A DNA stretch of 64,000 nucleotides from Actinostola sp. cb2023 (GCA_033675265.1 JAUJYZ010000753.1:118501-182500); one strand, 5' to 3'. Numbered from the stretch's first letter, positions 9,501-20,760 are shown. Numbers and translations: made by a program. The notes: generated from the sequence alone by a model not told the origin.

Positions 9501-12500
9501 AAACATTTCCAGTTACTCTCCCCAGTACTTATCATGAGGGACGATTAGAACTAATCGTCCCTCATGACTGTACATGAGTTCTTATCCCTCATATAACAAT
9601 CATCGAGATCTTGGACAGAGTAGAGGCAATACCACTCTGTCCGAATTCGCTTTAATCTGAAAGCAGGCTCTACTCCATGCTACTCAAGAGTCCAACACAT
9701 GTGGGATACGATGTCTTCGACTCTGCGCATGAGCAGAGCATATGCAAAGACCGGAATTCTTGCTTTTCTGGGCTAAAACCTTGGAACTCTTTATTTATTG
9801 CCTTTAGGCCATTGCATGTAATAATTAATGAGTATGAGAAGTCGTTCCAAAACCTCGAATTCGGACTAGACGGGGTTTCCCGTCTAGTCCTCATTCTCAG
9901 CTTTGAAACATTACTTCATGGTAGTGATTTCCTTTGTTTTTTCCTCATGAATTAATGATGAGTTTGAAGAACTTAAATCCTGTCTTTGTCTCATAGAAGA
10001 CACAAAAGGAGTACCTGAGTTCTGGTTAACCAGTATGAAAAACGTGGACATGATAGGAGAAATGATTCAGGTACGATATGAGCACGATAGATCATCAACA
10101 TCTCCATTAATAGAGCCGTTTTCATACTAGTGGAAAACATATGGTACAGAGTTACGGAATCAAAGACATCCTATTCAACCAAGCACGGCACTCAAAATCA
10201 TTGCTCAACCAATTAGCCACTTTAGAAACGAGTGAAGGACTTGGAACGAGTTTTTAGAATTAATCTAATTAAAAAATGAACCCCATCACAAGAAAGAGCA
10301 TATCAGAATTAGCATTATTACAAAGTTTCAAAAGATTTTGTTAGATATAGAACGAGTAACAGCTTTCCAAAAAACGCAAAAATTACAAAGAAATGTATGT
10401 TTAGCATGACGAGCTGCAAGACCGTTTTTAAGGGACACCACATGATTTCTTGGTTGTTAGGCACGCTTCAGCTAATCTGATTACTGAGAACACCTCCAAG
10501 TTTTAATCCAGTTATCGTTCAGAAGAACAGGCACCGATACTGACAGCCCCGTCTACACTCGACACCGATAATTATCAAGCTACGAAGTTTATATGAAGGA
10601 GCTTTTAAATAGACCAAGGAAAACATATATATAATGCAGAGAATGTCACGATTTCAAATCCCTAGTATATGTGGATTTTTATTATCTTTTACTTGCCGTA
10701 TTTAATAATAATAATAATAATAATTGCATTTATTATTTACTGTATATAATGTTGGTACTTTGGATAAAGTTATTATATTAACTAAATACTCAAACCAAAC
10801 TAAAAGCTCTTCGAAACACCCACGAATCTTGCTACAATTTGCCGGATTGATTATGGAAACGATACCATAGCAGTTTTAAAAACAATATACATGGCTAGAG
10901 AGCGTTGCGTGACGGCTCATGAGAATAAATCTACTGTAATAAATGACCGATACCGTAATTGCTAATATACGGGACTTACCAATGTTTTGCTTAAAATATA
11001 CACACCCCACCCCTCCTGGCATGACATTTCTTTCGCCTCATTGGCATAGCTACAAAATCTCACAAAATCACATGCAGGCAAGTCGCCCAAGTGATTCTGT
11101 TGCAAGCACTTAGGAGATACATATTATAAACATTAATTAATCTATTAGTATCAGCTCAGTAAATATTGTTACGTATCTCACAAAATCACAGGCGAGTCGC
11201 CCAAGCGTTTCTGTTGCAAGCACTTAGGAGATACATATTATAAACATTAATTAATCTATTAGTATCAGCTCAGTAAATATTGTTACGTATCTCACAAAAT
11301 CACAGGCGAGTCGCCCAAGCGATTCTGTTGCAAGCACTTAGGAGATACATATTATAAACATTAATTAATCTATTAGTATCAGCTCAGTAAATATTGTTAC
11401 GTATCTCACAAAATCACAGGCGAGTCGCCCAAGCGATTCTGTTGCAAGCACTTAGGAGATACATATTATAAACATTAATTAATCTATTAGTATCAGCTCA
11501 GTAAATATTGTTACGTATCTCACAAAATCACAGCCGATTCACCCAAGTGATTATGTTGCAAGCACTTGGGAGATACATATTATAAACATTCTTAGCAGTC
11601 AAACAAGGAGGCCAAAACCAGTGGCAACATACACCGTTTCGCGATGTAGTGTCGAAGTACTGAACCACGAAAATGGCGGCAAAAGGGAAAGCTCGTCTTG
11701 GAGTTCAGCGTGTTCAGCGATGATATGCAAAATGCATTTGGCTTACAACCGCAAAGAGAAGAATTTATAAATATAAGTGGAATTCCGAAATAATTTGACA
11801 TAGGATAATAAATACTACACAATAACACTACTTATTCTCCTGCTAACAAACGTAACCTACTGTGAAAAGAAATACGATGACAGATGAAACCCACATATTC
11901 CTTATTCAAAGTAATTTGAGGTGGGCATTTCAGATGCCCACCTATGTCCGTATCCAAGGCGTGCGGCTCGTCATGAGGGACGCTTGTCCCGAGTAACCAT
12001 ACATTTCTTTGTAATTTTTGCAGTTTTTAAATGTCTGCAGTTCAGTTGCTGCTTCTCCAAACCCTATCAAACTCCTAAAACTTACTAATAGCTGATATCG
12101 AAGTTACACTCCAATGACTCTCAACAACGGTTTCAAGTCGAGGCTATGGGGTCAGAACAAAAACTTGACCCGATAGCCTCGACTTGAAGCCTTTGTTCAG
12201 AGTCATTGGAGTGTAATTACAATATCAGCTATTCTGATATGCTCTTTCTGGTGATGGGGTTCATTTTTTAATTAGATTAATTCTTAAAACTCGTTCCCAG
12301 TCCTCCACTCGTTTCTAAAGTGGTTAATTAGAGTGTTTGGAAACGGCAGGGTTACCACACTGCACAAACTGTACCGTAACTACTAGTTTCTATTCGTACG
12401 TAAATTGTCGCAAGAACAAGATAACATTTACATATTGGGTAACAGCTCATGTGTATTTTATCTTGTGCTCACTCGTGAGATATTTTCAACACTCGAAGAT

Positions 12501-15500
12501 GAAATTCATATTTCCACGCACCCACATAACATCATCTGTATGCTCCCATAAGTAACTGCTAGACTTTTGACTTTCAACTTTTGACTTTCAACTTTTGACT
12601 TTCAACTTTTGACTTTCAACTTTTGACTTTCAACTTTTGACTTTCAACATTTGACTTTCAACATTTGACTTTCAACTTTTGACTTTCAACTTTTGACTTT
12701 CAACTTTTGACTTTCAACTTTTGACTTTCAACTTTTGACTTTCAACTTTTGACTTTCAACATTTGACTTTCAACTTTTGACTTTCAACTTGTCCACAGGA
12801 CCACGATGAACCAATTCTTAAGCACGTAACAGAAATAAAAGTCTTGTTTGTTGGACCAGACAGTAATGTCGATAATTCACAGTATCCACTCCCTACACCT
12901 ATGGTAAGTTCATTGTATACACATTGCCATGGTTACAGTTGTTGCCATAGTGACATGACATCTCTAGTTAAAGTGTCTGGTTGCCATGCCTACAGGCATA
13001 ATCTTGATAGATGTTGCCATGATTACAGTTGTTGCCATAGTTACATGACATCTCTGGCTAAAGTATGTTTGGTTGCCATGTCTACAGACAGAATCTAGAT
13101 TATATGTTACCACGGCTACATAAATTTTGCAATTATGTTGCCATGGTTACTGATCTTGCCACAATTAGTGTTGCTATGGTTAGTCATTTTGTAATTCTGT
13201 TGCCATGGTTACTAATCTTCCCACAATTGTTGTTGCCATGGTTACAGTCGTTTTGTAAGGTGTTGTATTAATGTCATTGATCTGGAATTTTTACTTGCAG
13301 GGATTTGTTTTGGAGTTTCACTTCTCGCCAAACCCTTTCTTTACAAACACTGTAAGTTCATGTTTGCTTTTTTACTCGGACGAAGGACTAATGTCCGAAA
13401 TGTCAGTAAATTTAGCATTTTAGATTTTAACAATTTTGAAGAAAAATATTTTGGAAAGCCAACCTGACAGTTCGACACCCTTGACTACTCTCGAATGTGA
13501 TTGGTCACAATGAACATTACAGACATATTTTAGGTGTACACGGATTTCTTAGGCGTAGGGCAAACGTCGAACTAACCATGAACTTAATTCAGTCGAACCT
13601 ATTAATTTAGAAAAGGTTCAAGCCAAGTCAGAAATTACGACGCTGGAGCGACTTTGCCACAATGCGCAAACAACGCCTTTTCAAACACAAAACATCGTTC
13701 TAACCATGAGCCAATTTCAAAATTAATAGGTTCGACTGAATTAAGCTCATGGTTAGTTCGACTTTGCCCTAGGCCTTAGTTTCACTGTAAAAGTGACTGG
13801 AGTTTCTCCCAGTTATGAACAATATTATTTGATTACGTTATTTTGTTTCTTATCAAGATCTTGACAAAAAGCTATAAAATGAAATGTGAACCAGACGAGG
13901 ATGATCCTTTCTCATTTGAAGGCCCAGAAATCATACACAGTTCAGGGTAAGTACTTGATTGCTTACATTTCCATTCACGGATGGCCACATATCACCAGCT
14001 GAAGTTTGACCGACATGTTTATGCAGTAATGAGGGTTTATCATGTAATTTCAAAACTCATAGGACAAAAAAATGATTATCATAGCTGGAAAGAGCTCGTT
14101 GAAATTAGTTAAAATGTGAAGTTTGGAAAAGATTGCTTCACAAATTGCAAAGATATGAATTTTCAAAAAATCGATATTTTATATGAAAACCTTTGGAAAT
14201 TTACGCTGGTAGGCAACTCTTGCCTCCAACAAAGGTTTTCATACAAAATTTCGATTTTGAAAATCATATCTTCACATTTTGACTAATATCAATGAGCTCT
14301 TTCCAGCTACGGAAATTATTTGTTTTGTCCTATGAGTTTTGAAATTACATGATAAACCCTCATTATTATCAAAAGTGGCCTCTAATAGGACATTTCTTAT
14401 GTAGAGCATTTCACATGACTTTTTCGGGCTGCATATGAAAGGTGCCCACGGCAGCTGAGCAGCTAGTTACAATCATGAGGAGTTAGTATGTTATGCCTCC
14501 AATGTGAACTAGGCTGTGGTTAGTGCGAGCTGACTTGGTGGACTAATAACCCAGCAGACTTCTTTTGTTAACAATAACCCTGTGTCACTCGTTGTCACAT
14601 TTCACTTTACTTGAAATATTGTTGTCTTTTAGATGTAAAATAGATTGGAAAAAGGGAAAAAATGTCACCCAAAAAGTGGTCAAGAAAAAGCAAAGACATA
14701 AAGGTGAGATATAGGTCCTTTAAGACCCTGTGACCAAGTACATGATGGTGTGCACACAGAGTAATTTGTAGGCTACGAAAATACCCATTCGCCTCTTCCA
14801 CATCACCTATAATTAAGGAATGGTCAACGCTTAGCGTGTGTCCATCGAGTTATGGAGTACGCAGGAATTTGGGAGAGCACGAGAGAAGCATAAGAGTTGC
14901 TCGAGGCGTAGCCAAGAGCAACTCTAGCTTCACGAGTGTTCTCCCAAATTCCCAAGTGCTCCATAACTCGATGGACGCACAGCTAAAGCGTTGACCATTT
15001 CTTTTATAACATAGTCACTGCAAATTCAAATAAAATGATTTGATTTTCCGATTGAATTCAGAGCGCGCCCTATGCCGATGACGTGAGCGTGTGTCCATGG
15101 GCGCGAGCGTGTGTCCGTTGGCTTACGGACACACGCTAACCAACCAATCAGAGTGCGCGTTATACCATACCTATGTTATAATACACTTTGTCACCCCCCC
15201 CCCCCCCAAATTTTGCAAAAACTATAGTTTTCAGTTTCTCTTGGGAACATGCAGTCTTGCCAAGAGACATTGAAATAATAGTTTATGCAAACTTTGGGGG
15301 GCAAACAAAGTGTATTCATCTACATCTACATATGTCCAGCACTCGGCAAAGTGCATTGGATCACTAGCTGTATAGTGTACGAGGTCTCATTCACATTATT
15401 GGTGATGTGGAAATTGCGAGATATCCCCAAAAAGTCGTTTTTAAAATTGTCAATTTGTTGCTCATTTGTGATGTTTTGTTGTCGTTCTTCTTCAGGGCGT

Positions 15501-18500
15501 GGTCAGACAAGATTCGTCAACAAGACAGTTAAAAATGATTCGTTCTTTAACTTCTTTGCTCCACCCGAAAGTGAGATATTTGTTTTGATCGTTTATTAAT
15601 ATCATAGTAGCTCTTTCTTGTCATGGTTGTTAATTTGTATTTGTTTTCGTTTAGTACAAGAAGGTGATGAAGATATGGTAAGAACATTAATAATAACAAC
15701 AACAATAATAATGAGACTTACATGTAGAATACCCTATTCACACAAACCTTGTTTAGTTAAACTGAGTTTTTCTTGTTTCTCTAATGGGCAGTTTGCTGGT
15801 CTTGCGTGACATTTTAAATTTTAATCCAACAAAAACAAAAATATAATAATTATTTGAAAAGAGCACACCAAAGTTAGCAGAAATTGAAATTTTGAAGTAA
15901 TTTCGATGAATAGAGCGAAAGTTATGGGCGACCAAAGTTGGCTTTTTCTAAGAAGCGTACGGTGGTTGGGCGAAGCTTTTCACCTTCAATTGTGCCATTA
16001 AAATCATCACAACAATCAACTGCAATATCATCATCATTCATCACTATCTTGTCTGCGCAGGATGAAGACACAGAGGCTTTATTAGCAGCTGACTTTGAGA
16101 TTGGTCACTTCTTTAGAGAAAGACTTATTCCTAAGGTTTGTGTGACATTACGACAGACATAGAGATAGACAGACTTTGTAAGCAAATCAATGACTGATAG
16201 ACAGATGAAAGACTGACTGACTGACCTACTACCTCAGTAACTGACTGACCGAGTGACTGACTGACTGACCGAGTGACCGACTGACTGCCTGACTGCCTCA
16301 GTAACTGACTGACTGACTGACCGAGTGACTGACTGACTGACTGACTGACCGAGTGACTGACTGCCTCAGTAACTGACTGACGGACTGACCGAGTGACTGA
16401 CTGACCGAGTGACTGACTGACTGACTGACCGAGTGACTGACTGACCGAGTGACTGACTGACTGACTGCCTCAGTGACTGACTGTCTGACTGACTGACCGA
16501 GTGATTGACTGACTGACCGAGTGACCGAGTGACTGACTGACTGACTGCCTCAGTGACTGACTGTCTGACTGACTGACCGAGTAACTGACTGACTGACCGA
16601 GTGATTGACTGACTGACCGAGTGATTGACTGACTCACCGAGTGACTGACTGACCGACTGCCTCAGTAACTGACTGACTGACTGACTGACCGAGTGACTGC
16701 CTCAGTAACTGACTGACTGACCGAGTGACTGACTGACTGACCGAGTGACCGAGTGACTGACTGACTGACCGAGTGACCGAGTGACTGACTGCCTCAGTAA
16801 CTGACTGACTGACTGACCGAGTGACTGACTGACCGAGTGACTGACTGACCGAGTGACTGACTGACTGCCTCAGTAACTGACTGACCGAGTGACCGAGTGA
16901 CTGACTGACCGAGTGACTGACTGACCGAGTGACTGACTGACCGAGTGACTGACTGACTGACTGACTTATTGACACACTGACTCAACTCGTTGACATGACA
17001 TGACATGCAGGTGACTGACTGACAGACACCCAAACAAGCATACACTAGACGAGACAAAAATTTAGCTGGTCAAATTTTACTATTCTTAATAATAACTAGA
17101 CGCTCTTCTAGCGTGAAGTCGGGCTTCTAAATGAAATGTAACCTATTTGAACTAAATATAGATATCTTATAGTGCGATTGAAACAGTTTTTGGTTGCTCG
17201 TCGTTGCGTGATTCGAGCTCGATAGAACATGCTTTCCTTGCAATTTCAGTACTGCGAACTTTACAGTATATCAGTAAAAACGTTAATTAGCAGTCCGGCT
17301 TCACGCTACTAGAGCGTCCTGTTTCAATCTAAATTTAGATACAGACGAAAAAAGACTTATATTTCGACCCCTTGACCTCCGGTGCTTTCCCTGATTGGTT
17401 TGTGCTTTCTAATCTTTCTTGGCCAGACTTTATGTCTCCTTCGGCCGGCACAGGGCGCATGCACAGGATTTGAGGTCAACGACGACAAAGAACGCTTCTC
17501 ATTTTTAGAGTCAGGGCTTCCACAGGAAGCCCGACTAATAACTGTTTAATATTTAAGAGTCCAATGTATTTCTAGCGCTTGCACACTAATAGACCTTATT
17601 CACGCGTGCTGGTTTTCGAGATCAGAATACTAGGATCTTTCACATACAAATGACCACTGCCATCTGAAAAAGCAATTATTCATCAATATTTTTGGAAAAT
17701 TTCAATAGTATTGGATAAAATCCCGAGAAGATATTGTAAATGACATTTATAGAGTTTAGTATGGGATTTTGCCGTCATGCGTACCAAATTTTTCGAAATT
17801 GCTTAATTTCAAGGTTTAACACTTTCCACTAAAAGAAGATATTGATATAAGATAAGTGTAAAAGTTTTAGAGAAAAATGACATGTCCTTGCGGAGTTATG
17901 AACGTTTTTAATTCTGAAAATACATCAGAACGAGGCTTGGTACGCATGACGGCAAAATCCCATACTAAACCCTATAAATGTCATTTACGATATCTTCTCG
18001 GGATTTTATCCAATACTATTGGAATTTTCCAAAAATATTAATGAATAATTGCTTTTTCAGATGGCAGTGGTCATTTGTATGTGAAAGATCCTAGTATTCT
18101 GATCTCGAAAACCAGCACGCGTGAATAAGGTGTATTGGGAGACACTGTACTCTCACACACACTACCACTACATTCTAATAAAATAAATAACTGTTTATTT
18201 AAGTGTCCAATGTGTTCTAGCGCTTGCACACTAATTGGGAGACACTGTACTCTCACACACACTACCACTACATTCTAGTATTCTATACATACAACTTTCA
18301 GCTCACTAATTGGGAGACACTGTACTCTCACACACACTACCACTACATTCTAATATTCTATACATACAACTTTCTGCTCGCTAGTTCGTTTTTATTGAGG
18401 GAGGAAAACCGGAGTACCCGGAGAAAAAACCTCGAAGCAAGGGAGAGAACGAATGATTACATGTGATCCCAGGTCCAGGAATCAAACCCGGATCACAGAG

Positions 18501-20303
18501 GTGACAGACCGAGGCTCTCACCACTCGGCCACCCTTGCTTCCTTATCTTATGCCAGAAGTTCTGGTATCGCTATATTCTAAATCCTGTTGTTGTTACTGT
18601 ACCTTGCAGGCTGTTTTATATTTCACTGGTGAAGCAGTTGAAGATGATGTAAGTTGTTATACAGTACATGTATTACTGTACCTTTAACTGTGCCATACTC
18701 ACCTGCCATACTCCCCTCCAACTGACATACTCACCTCCAACTCTGCCATACTCACCTCCAACTGTGCCATACTCACCTCCAACTGTACCATACTCACCTC
18801 CAACTGTACCATACTCACCTCCAACTTTGCCATACTCACCTCCAACTGTACCATACTCACCTCCAACTGTGCCATACTCACCTCCAACTGTGCCATACTC
18901 ACCTCCAACTGTGCCATACTCACCTCCAACTGTACCATACTCACCTCCCAACTGCCATACTCACCTCCAACTGTGCCATACTCACCTCCAACTGTGCCAT
19001 ACTCACCTCCCAACTGCCATACTCACCTCTAACTGTGCCATACTCACCTCCAACTGTGTCATACTCACCTCCAACTGTCATACTCACCTCCAACTGTGCC
19101 ATACTCACCTCCAACTGTGCCATACTCACCTCCAACTGTGCCATACTCACCTCCAACTGTGCCATACTCACCTCCAACTGTGCCATACTGACCTCCAACT
19201 GTGCCATACTCACCTCTAACTGTGCCATACTCACCTCCTCCAACTGTGCCATACTCACCTCCAACTGTGCCATACTCACCTCCAACTGTGCCATACTCAC
19301 CTCCAACTGTGCCATACTCACCTCCAACTGTGCCATACTCACCTCCAACTGTGCCACACTCACCTCCAACTGTGCCATACTCACCTCCAACTGTGCCATA
19401 CTCACCTCCAACTGTGCCATACTCACCTCCAACTGTGCCATACTCACCTCTAACTGTGCCATACTCACCTCCAACTGTCATACTCACCTCTAACTGTGCC
19501 ATACTCACCTCCAACTGTGCCATACTCACCTCCAACTGTGCCATACTCACCTCTGTGCCATACTCACCTCTAACTGTGCCATACTCACCTCTAACTGTTT
19601 GAACTCTTTCAGTTTGATGAAGATGAAGACGAGGATGATGAAGGGGTATGTACAATATAAGTTGCCAGGATACCAGGTGTTGTTGCCATGGGAACAGTGC
19701 AATAAATTACTTTTATTGTTTAAGGATGGTGACCATGGTGATGATGACGACGACGACGATGATCCGGAATACCAACAGCCACAAGTAAGCTTTGTTGATT
19801 CATTCATTTAGTCATTCAGACTTTCTATTGTTTCTTTCCCGTTGTTCATTAAATCATTCATTCATTTAGTCATTCAGTCTTTCTTTCCCGTTGTTCATTC
19901 AGTCATTTAGTCAGTCAGCCGTTCTATTGTTTCTTTCCCGTTGTTCATTCATTCATTCATTCATTTAGTCATTCATTCATTTAAACTTTCAGTCAGTCGT
20001 TCTATTGTTTCTTTCCCGTTGTTCATTCATTCAGTCATTCATTCAATCAGTCGTTCTATTGTTTCTTTCCTGTTGTTCATTCATTCATTTAGTTATTCAA
20101 TCAGTCGTTCTATTGTTTCTTTCCTGTTGTTCATTCATTCATTTAGTTAGTTATTCAGTCAGTCGTTCTATTGTTTCTTTCCTGTTGTTCATTCATTCAT
20201 TTAGTTATTCAATCAGTCGTTCTATTGTTTCTTTCCCGTTGTTCATTCATTCATTTACTTCTTGTTTCAGGGTGAAAACCCACAAGAATGTAAACAGCAG
20301 TGA
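6502..20303 (+). CDS. NAP1L1: Nucleosome assembly protein 1-like histone chaperone, complete, 18 coding exons
   Basis: Coding exons: 6502-6565, 6653-6714, 6907-6953, 7953-8094, 8480-8614, 8969-9029, 9997-10070, 12799-12903, 13301-13351, 13858-13946, 14633-14703, 15496-15570, 15655-15677, 16061-16135, 18610-18648, 19613-19645, 19725-19784, 20271-20303. All introns are GT-AG and phases join to 412 codons plus TGA. NAP1 proteins bind H2A-H2B (and H1), shuttle them and assist nucleosome assembly. Family landmarks in order: acidic N-terminus, MQNPELLAA, the dimerisation helix KRRIKALKNIQVECC, GVPEFWLTSMKNVDMI, DHDEPILKHV, FVLEFHFSPNPFFTN, DPFSFEGPEI, IDWKKGKNVT, NDSFFNFFAPPE, AADFEIGHFFRERLIP, YFTGEAVED, then an Asp/Glu-rich tail and a C-terminal CKQQ. 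Length matches the vertebrate protein (~390). Several introns are swollen by satellites and MITEs, but no exon is damaged. Confidence 0.97.
6979..7172. mobile_element. Foldback MITE, family D, copy 2
   Basis: Ends AGAGTCGTTTTCGTATGAG and the inverse ACTCATATG-type terminus flank inner palindromic sequence rich in CCAATCA. Sits in NAP1L intron 3 immediately before a family C repeat. Confidence 0.75.
7201..7655. repeat. Dispersed repeat family C, copy 1
   Basis: ~455 bp beginning AGTCGGGCTTCCAGTATGG. It contains a short CGT microsatellite and a pair of inverted segments (ACGCTCTAGTAGCGTGAAGC and GCTTCACGCTAGAAGAGCGT relatives). A highly similar copy in reverse orientation is at 17,096-17,536, ten kb away in the same gene. 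No ORF. Confidence 0.85.
8160..8455. repeat. (ATC/ACC)n microsatellite in NAP1L intron 4
   Basis: ~295 bp of CAT/CAC trinucleotides. It is stop-free in several frames and gives spurious poly-Ser, poly-Ile and poly-Asp ORFs. Confidence 0.95.
8649..8841. mobile_element. Foldback MITE, family D, copy 3
   Basis: Terminal AGAGTCGTTTCGTAACGAG and the inverse CTCATACGAAAATGACTCT. Internal GATTGGTTGA motifs match the other copies. In NAP1L intron 5. Confidence 0.8.
9441..9566. repeat. Two adjacent perfect palindromes
   Basis: 9,441-9,533 folds on the repeated word AACTGGAAATGTTTCCAGTT with outer arms GTACTGG(C/G)GAGAGTAACT. Next to it 9,535-9,566 is GATGAGGGACGATTAG with its inverse. Both lie in NAP1L intron 6 in a wider zone (9,340-9,960) with inverted ATTAATGAGTATGAGAAG words, probably the remains of a foldback element. 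Confidence 0.7.
10112..10210. mobile_element. Foldback MITE, family D, copy 4 (truncated)
   Basis: Starts with AGAGCCGTTTTCATACTAG and runs through the inner CCAATCA-type words, then is cut off exactly where a family B element begins at 10,212. Family B therefore probably inserted into this family D copy. Confidence 0.65.
11055..11590. repeat. 114-bp tandem repeat, about 4.7 copies
   Basis: Unit beginning ACGTATCTCACAAAATCACA recurs exactly 114 bp apart at 11,171, 11,285, 11,399 and 11,513. First and last copies are more diverged. Confidence 0.9.
12092..12229. mobile_element. Nested foldback element inside family B right arm
   Basis: Arms TTACACTCCAATGACTCT and AGAGTCATTGGAGTGTAA, with inner pair AAGTCGAGGCTAT and ATAGCCTCGACTT. 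It interrupts the otherwise collinear family B arm, so it arrived later. Confidence 0.75.
12555..12790. repeat. 14-bp tandem repeat abutting the exon 8 acceptor
   Basis: About 16 copies of CTTTTGACTTTCAA, with a few ACATTTGA variants, end only ~9 nt before the acceptor AG (12,797-12,798) of NAP1L exon 8. The T/C-rich strand of the array effectively supplies the polypyrimidine tract. Confidence 0.9.
12915..13260. repeat. Degenerate minisatellite TGTTGCCATGGTTAC
   Basis: Irregularly spaced copies of TTGCCATGGTTACAG / TTGCCATAGTTACATG fill most of NAP1L intron 8. Confidence 0.7.
13551..13777. mobile_element. Foldback MITE in NAP1L intron 9
   Basis: Arms AGGGCAAACGTCGAACTAACC and inverse GGTTAGTTCGACTTTGCCCT, continuing through AATTCAGTCGAACCTATTAA and its complement. 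~227 bp, non-coding. Confidence 0.85.
14027..14366. mobile_element. Foldback MITE, family A, copy 2
   Basis: Same ends and arms as 2,132-2,434 (AATGAGGGTTTATCATGTAA and inverse). Located in NAP1L intron 10. Confidence 0.85.
14815..15180. mobile_element. Foldback element, family E, copy 1
   Basis: An inner palindrome 14,820-15,000 pairs GGTCAACGCTTAGCGTGTG and CATCGAGTTATGGAG with their inverses near 14,960-15,000. The 3' part (15,000-15,180) shares TTGAATTCAGAGCGCGCCCT, GATGACGTGAGCGTG and AATCAGAGTGCGCGTTATA words with the inverted copy at 39,505-39,870. Confidence 0.7.
15180..15320. mobile_element. Short foldback with C/G-run ends
   Basis: Arms ATACACTTTGT plus a C tract at the left and GGGGGGCAAACAAAGTGTAT at the right, with inner TGCAAAAACTATAG/AATAGTTTATGCAAA pairing. 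~140 bp in NAP1L intron 11, next to family E. Confidence 0.65.
16190..16980. repeat. (ACTG/ACCGAGTG)n satellite in NAP1L intron 14
   Basis: ~790 bp built from ACTG tetramers interrupted by ACCGAGTG and CCTCAGTA words. Its minus-strand translation gives spurious Ser/Gln/Val-rich ORFs. Confidence 0.95.
17096..17536. repeat. Dispersed repeat family C, copy 2 (inverted relative to copy 1)
   Basis: Reverse complement of 7,201-7,655 with few differences. It includes the GACCTCCGGTGCTTTCCCTG segment and ends AAGCCCGACT. Confidence 0.85.
17590..18132. mobile_element. Foldback element with readable empty site
   Basis: ~543 bp. Left end AGACCTTATTCACGCGTGCT and right end AGCACGCGTGAATAAGGTGT are inverse, and the arms continue over 200 bp each (TTCTCGGGATTTTATCC pairing near 17,725 and 18,000). 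Flanks read CACACTAAT and ATTGGGAGAC. The unfilled sequence CACACTAATTGGGAGAC occurs in the adjacent duplicate at 18,228, implying a 2-bp AT target duplication. Confidence 0.85.
18133..18370. repeat. ~65-bp tandem repeat, 3 copies
   Basis: TTGGGAGACACTGTACTCTC followed by ACACACTACCACTACATTCT recurs at about 18,137, 18,235 and 18,309. Confidence 0.85.
18383..18542 (-). mobile_element. tRNA-derived SINE
   Basis: On the minus strand the head contains A-box-like GGCCGAGTGGTGAGAGC and B-box-like GGGTTTGATTCC, as in class II (Ser/Leu) tRNAs, but does not form a good cloverleaf. It continues into a non-tRNA body with CTCCGGGTACTCCGG and an A-rich tail. Sits in NAP1L intron 14. Confidence 0.7.
18695..19600. 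repeat. 21-bp tandem repeat, ~43 copies, in NAP1L intron 15
   Basis: Unit CCAACTGTGCCATACTCACCT. The period is a multiple of three, so long open frames exist on both strands (PPTVPYS, QLEVSMA and similar). These are not genes. Confidence 0.95.
19800..20265. repeat. ~57-bp composite repeat in the last NAP1L intron
   Basis: Repeated block TCTATTGTTTCTTTCC(C/T)GTTG followed by variable ATTC runs, about 8 copies, ending just before the last exon's acceptor. Confidence 0.9.
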
Positions 20304-20532
20304 ATATGACCCCACCCACCCCTCCCATGAGGGAGAAAATTTGTCTCAGTCTCAAAGCTGTTGCCATGGCCACATTATTTTTGGCTTAACTGCTGACTAG
20401 AGCCAGTGTGGGCTCATACATCTTGCACTCCACATTGACAGTGAAGACTTGTGTAAAAATTGTGATTAACAAAGCAATGATTTGTTGGTTCCACACTGCT
20501 GTTTAATACTGTCGTAATGATATGTTTATTGT

Positions 20533-20538
20533 AATAAA
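20533..20538 (+). promoter_or_regulatory. Polyadenylation signal of NAP1L
   Basis: AATAAA 230 nt after the TGA stop, the first canonical signal in the 3' UTR. Confidence 0.65.
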
Positions 20539-20689
20539 GGAACCTTTTCAGTATCATTTCAGAGATGGTTGACGGGTGTTGTTTTTTTATTGCCGTCGGA
20601 GCAAAGCAGAGATGGCTTTAATACTATTCTATGCCGATAGAATAGTATTATGGTTATGGTTGTGTACATGTTGTAGTTCAAAATGATCT

Positions 20690-20760
20690 TTGGTTCAATT
20701 TGAATTGAACTGGTTTAATTTAAATTGAACTGGTTTAATTTAAATTGAACCAGTTCAAGT
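20690..20760. repeat. Short inverted/tandem TTTAAATTGAACTGG repeats
   Basis: Two direct copies of TTGAACTGGTTTAATTTAAA followed by the inverse AACCAGTTCAA, forming a hairpin next to the 60-bp array. Confidence 0.75.

Larger units (their letters stand above)
10212..12328. mobile_element. Large family B element with internal array and nested insertion
   Basis: The ends match the 318-bp family B copy at 5,809 (left ATTAGCCACTTTAGAAACGA, right TCGTTTCTAAAGTGG), but they are ~2.1 kb apart. The right arm is interrupted by a ~138-bp foldback at 12,092-12,229. The centre carries a 114-bp tandem array (11,055-11,590) and AT-rich sequence. Either the long relative from which the short MITE derives or a MITE filled by later insertions. 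No transposase ORF was recognised. Confidence 0.65.

Noticed and set aside
18460..18542. Functional tRNA-Ser/Leu on the minus strand
   Set aside because: Box words present but no sound cloverleaf, and it continues into a non-tRNA body; SINE.
18668..19655. ORFs with PPTVPYS or QLEVSMA repeats
   Set aside because: They are the 21-bp intron satellite read in different frames, with no unique flanking coding sequence.
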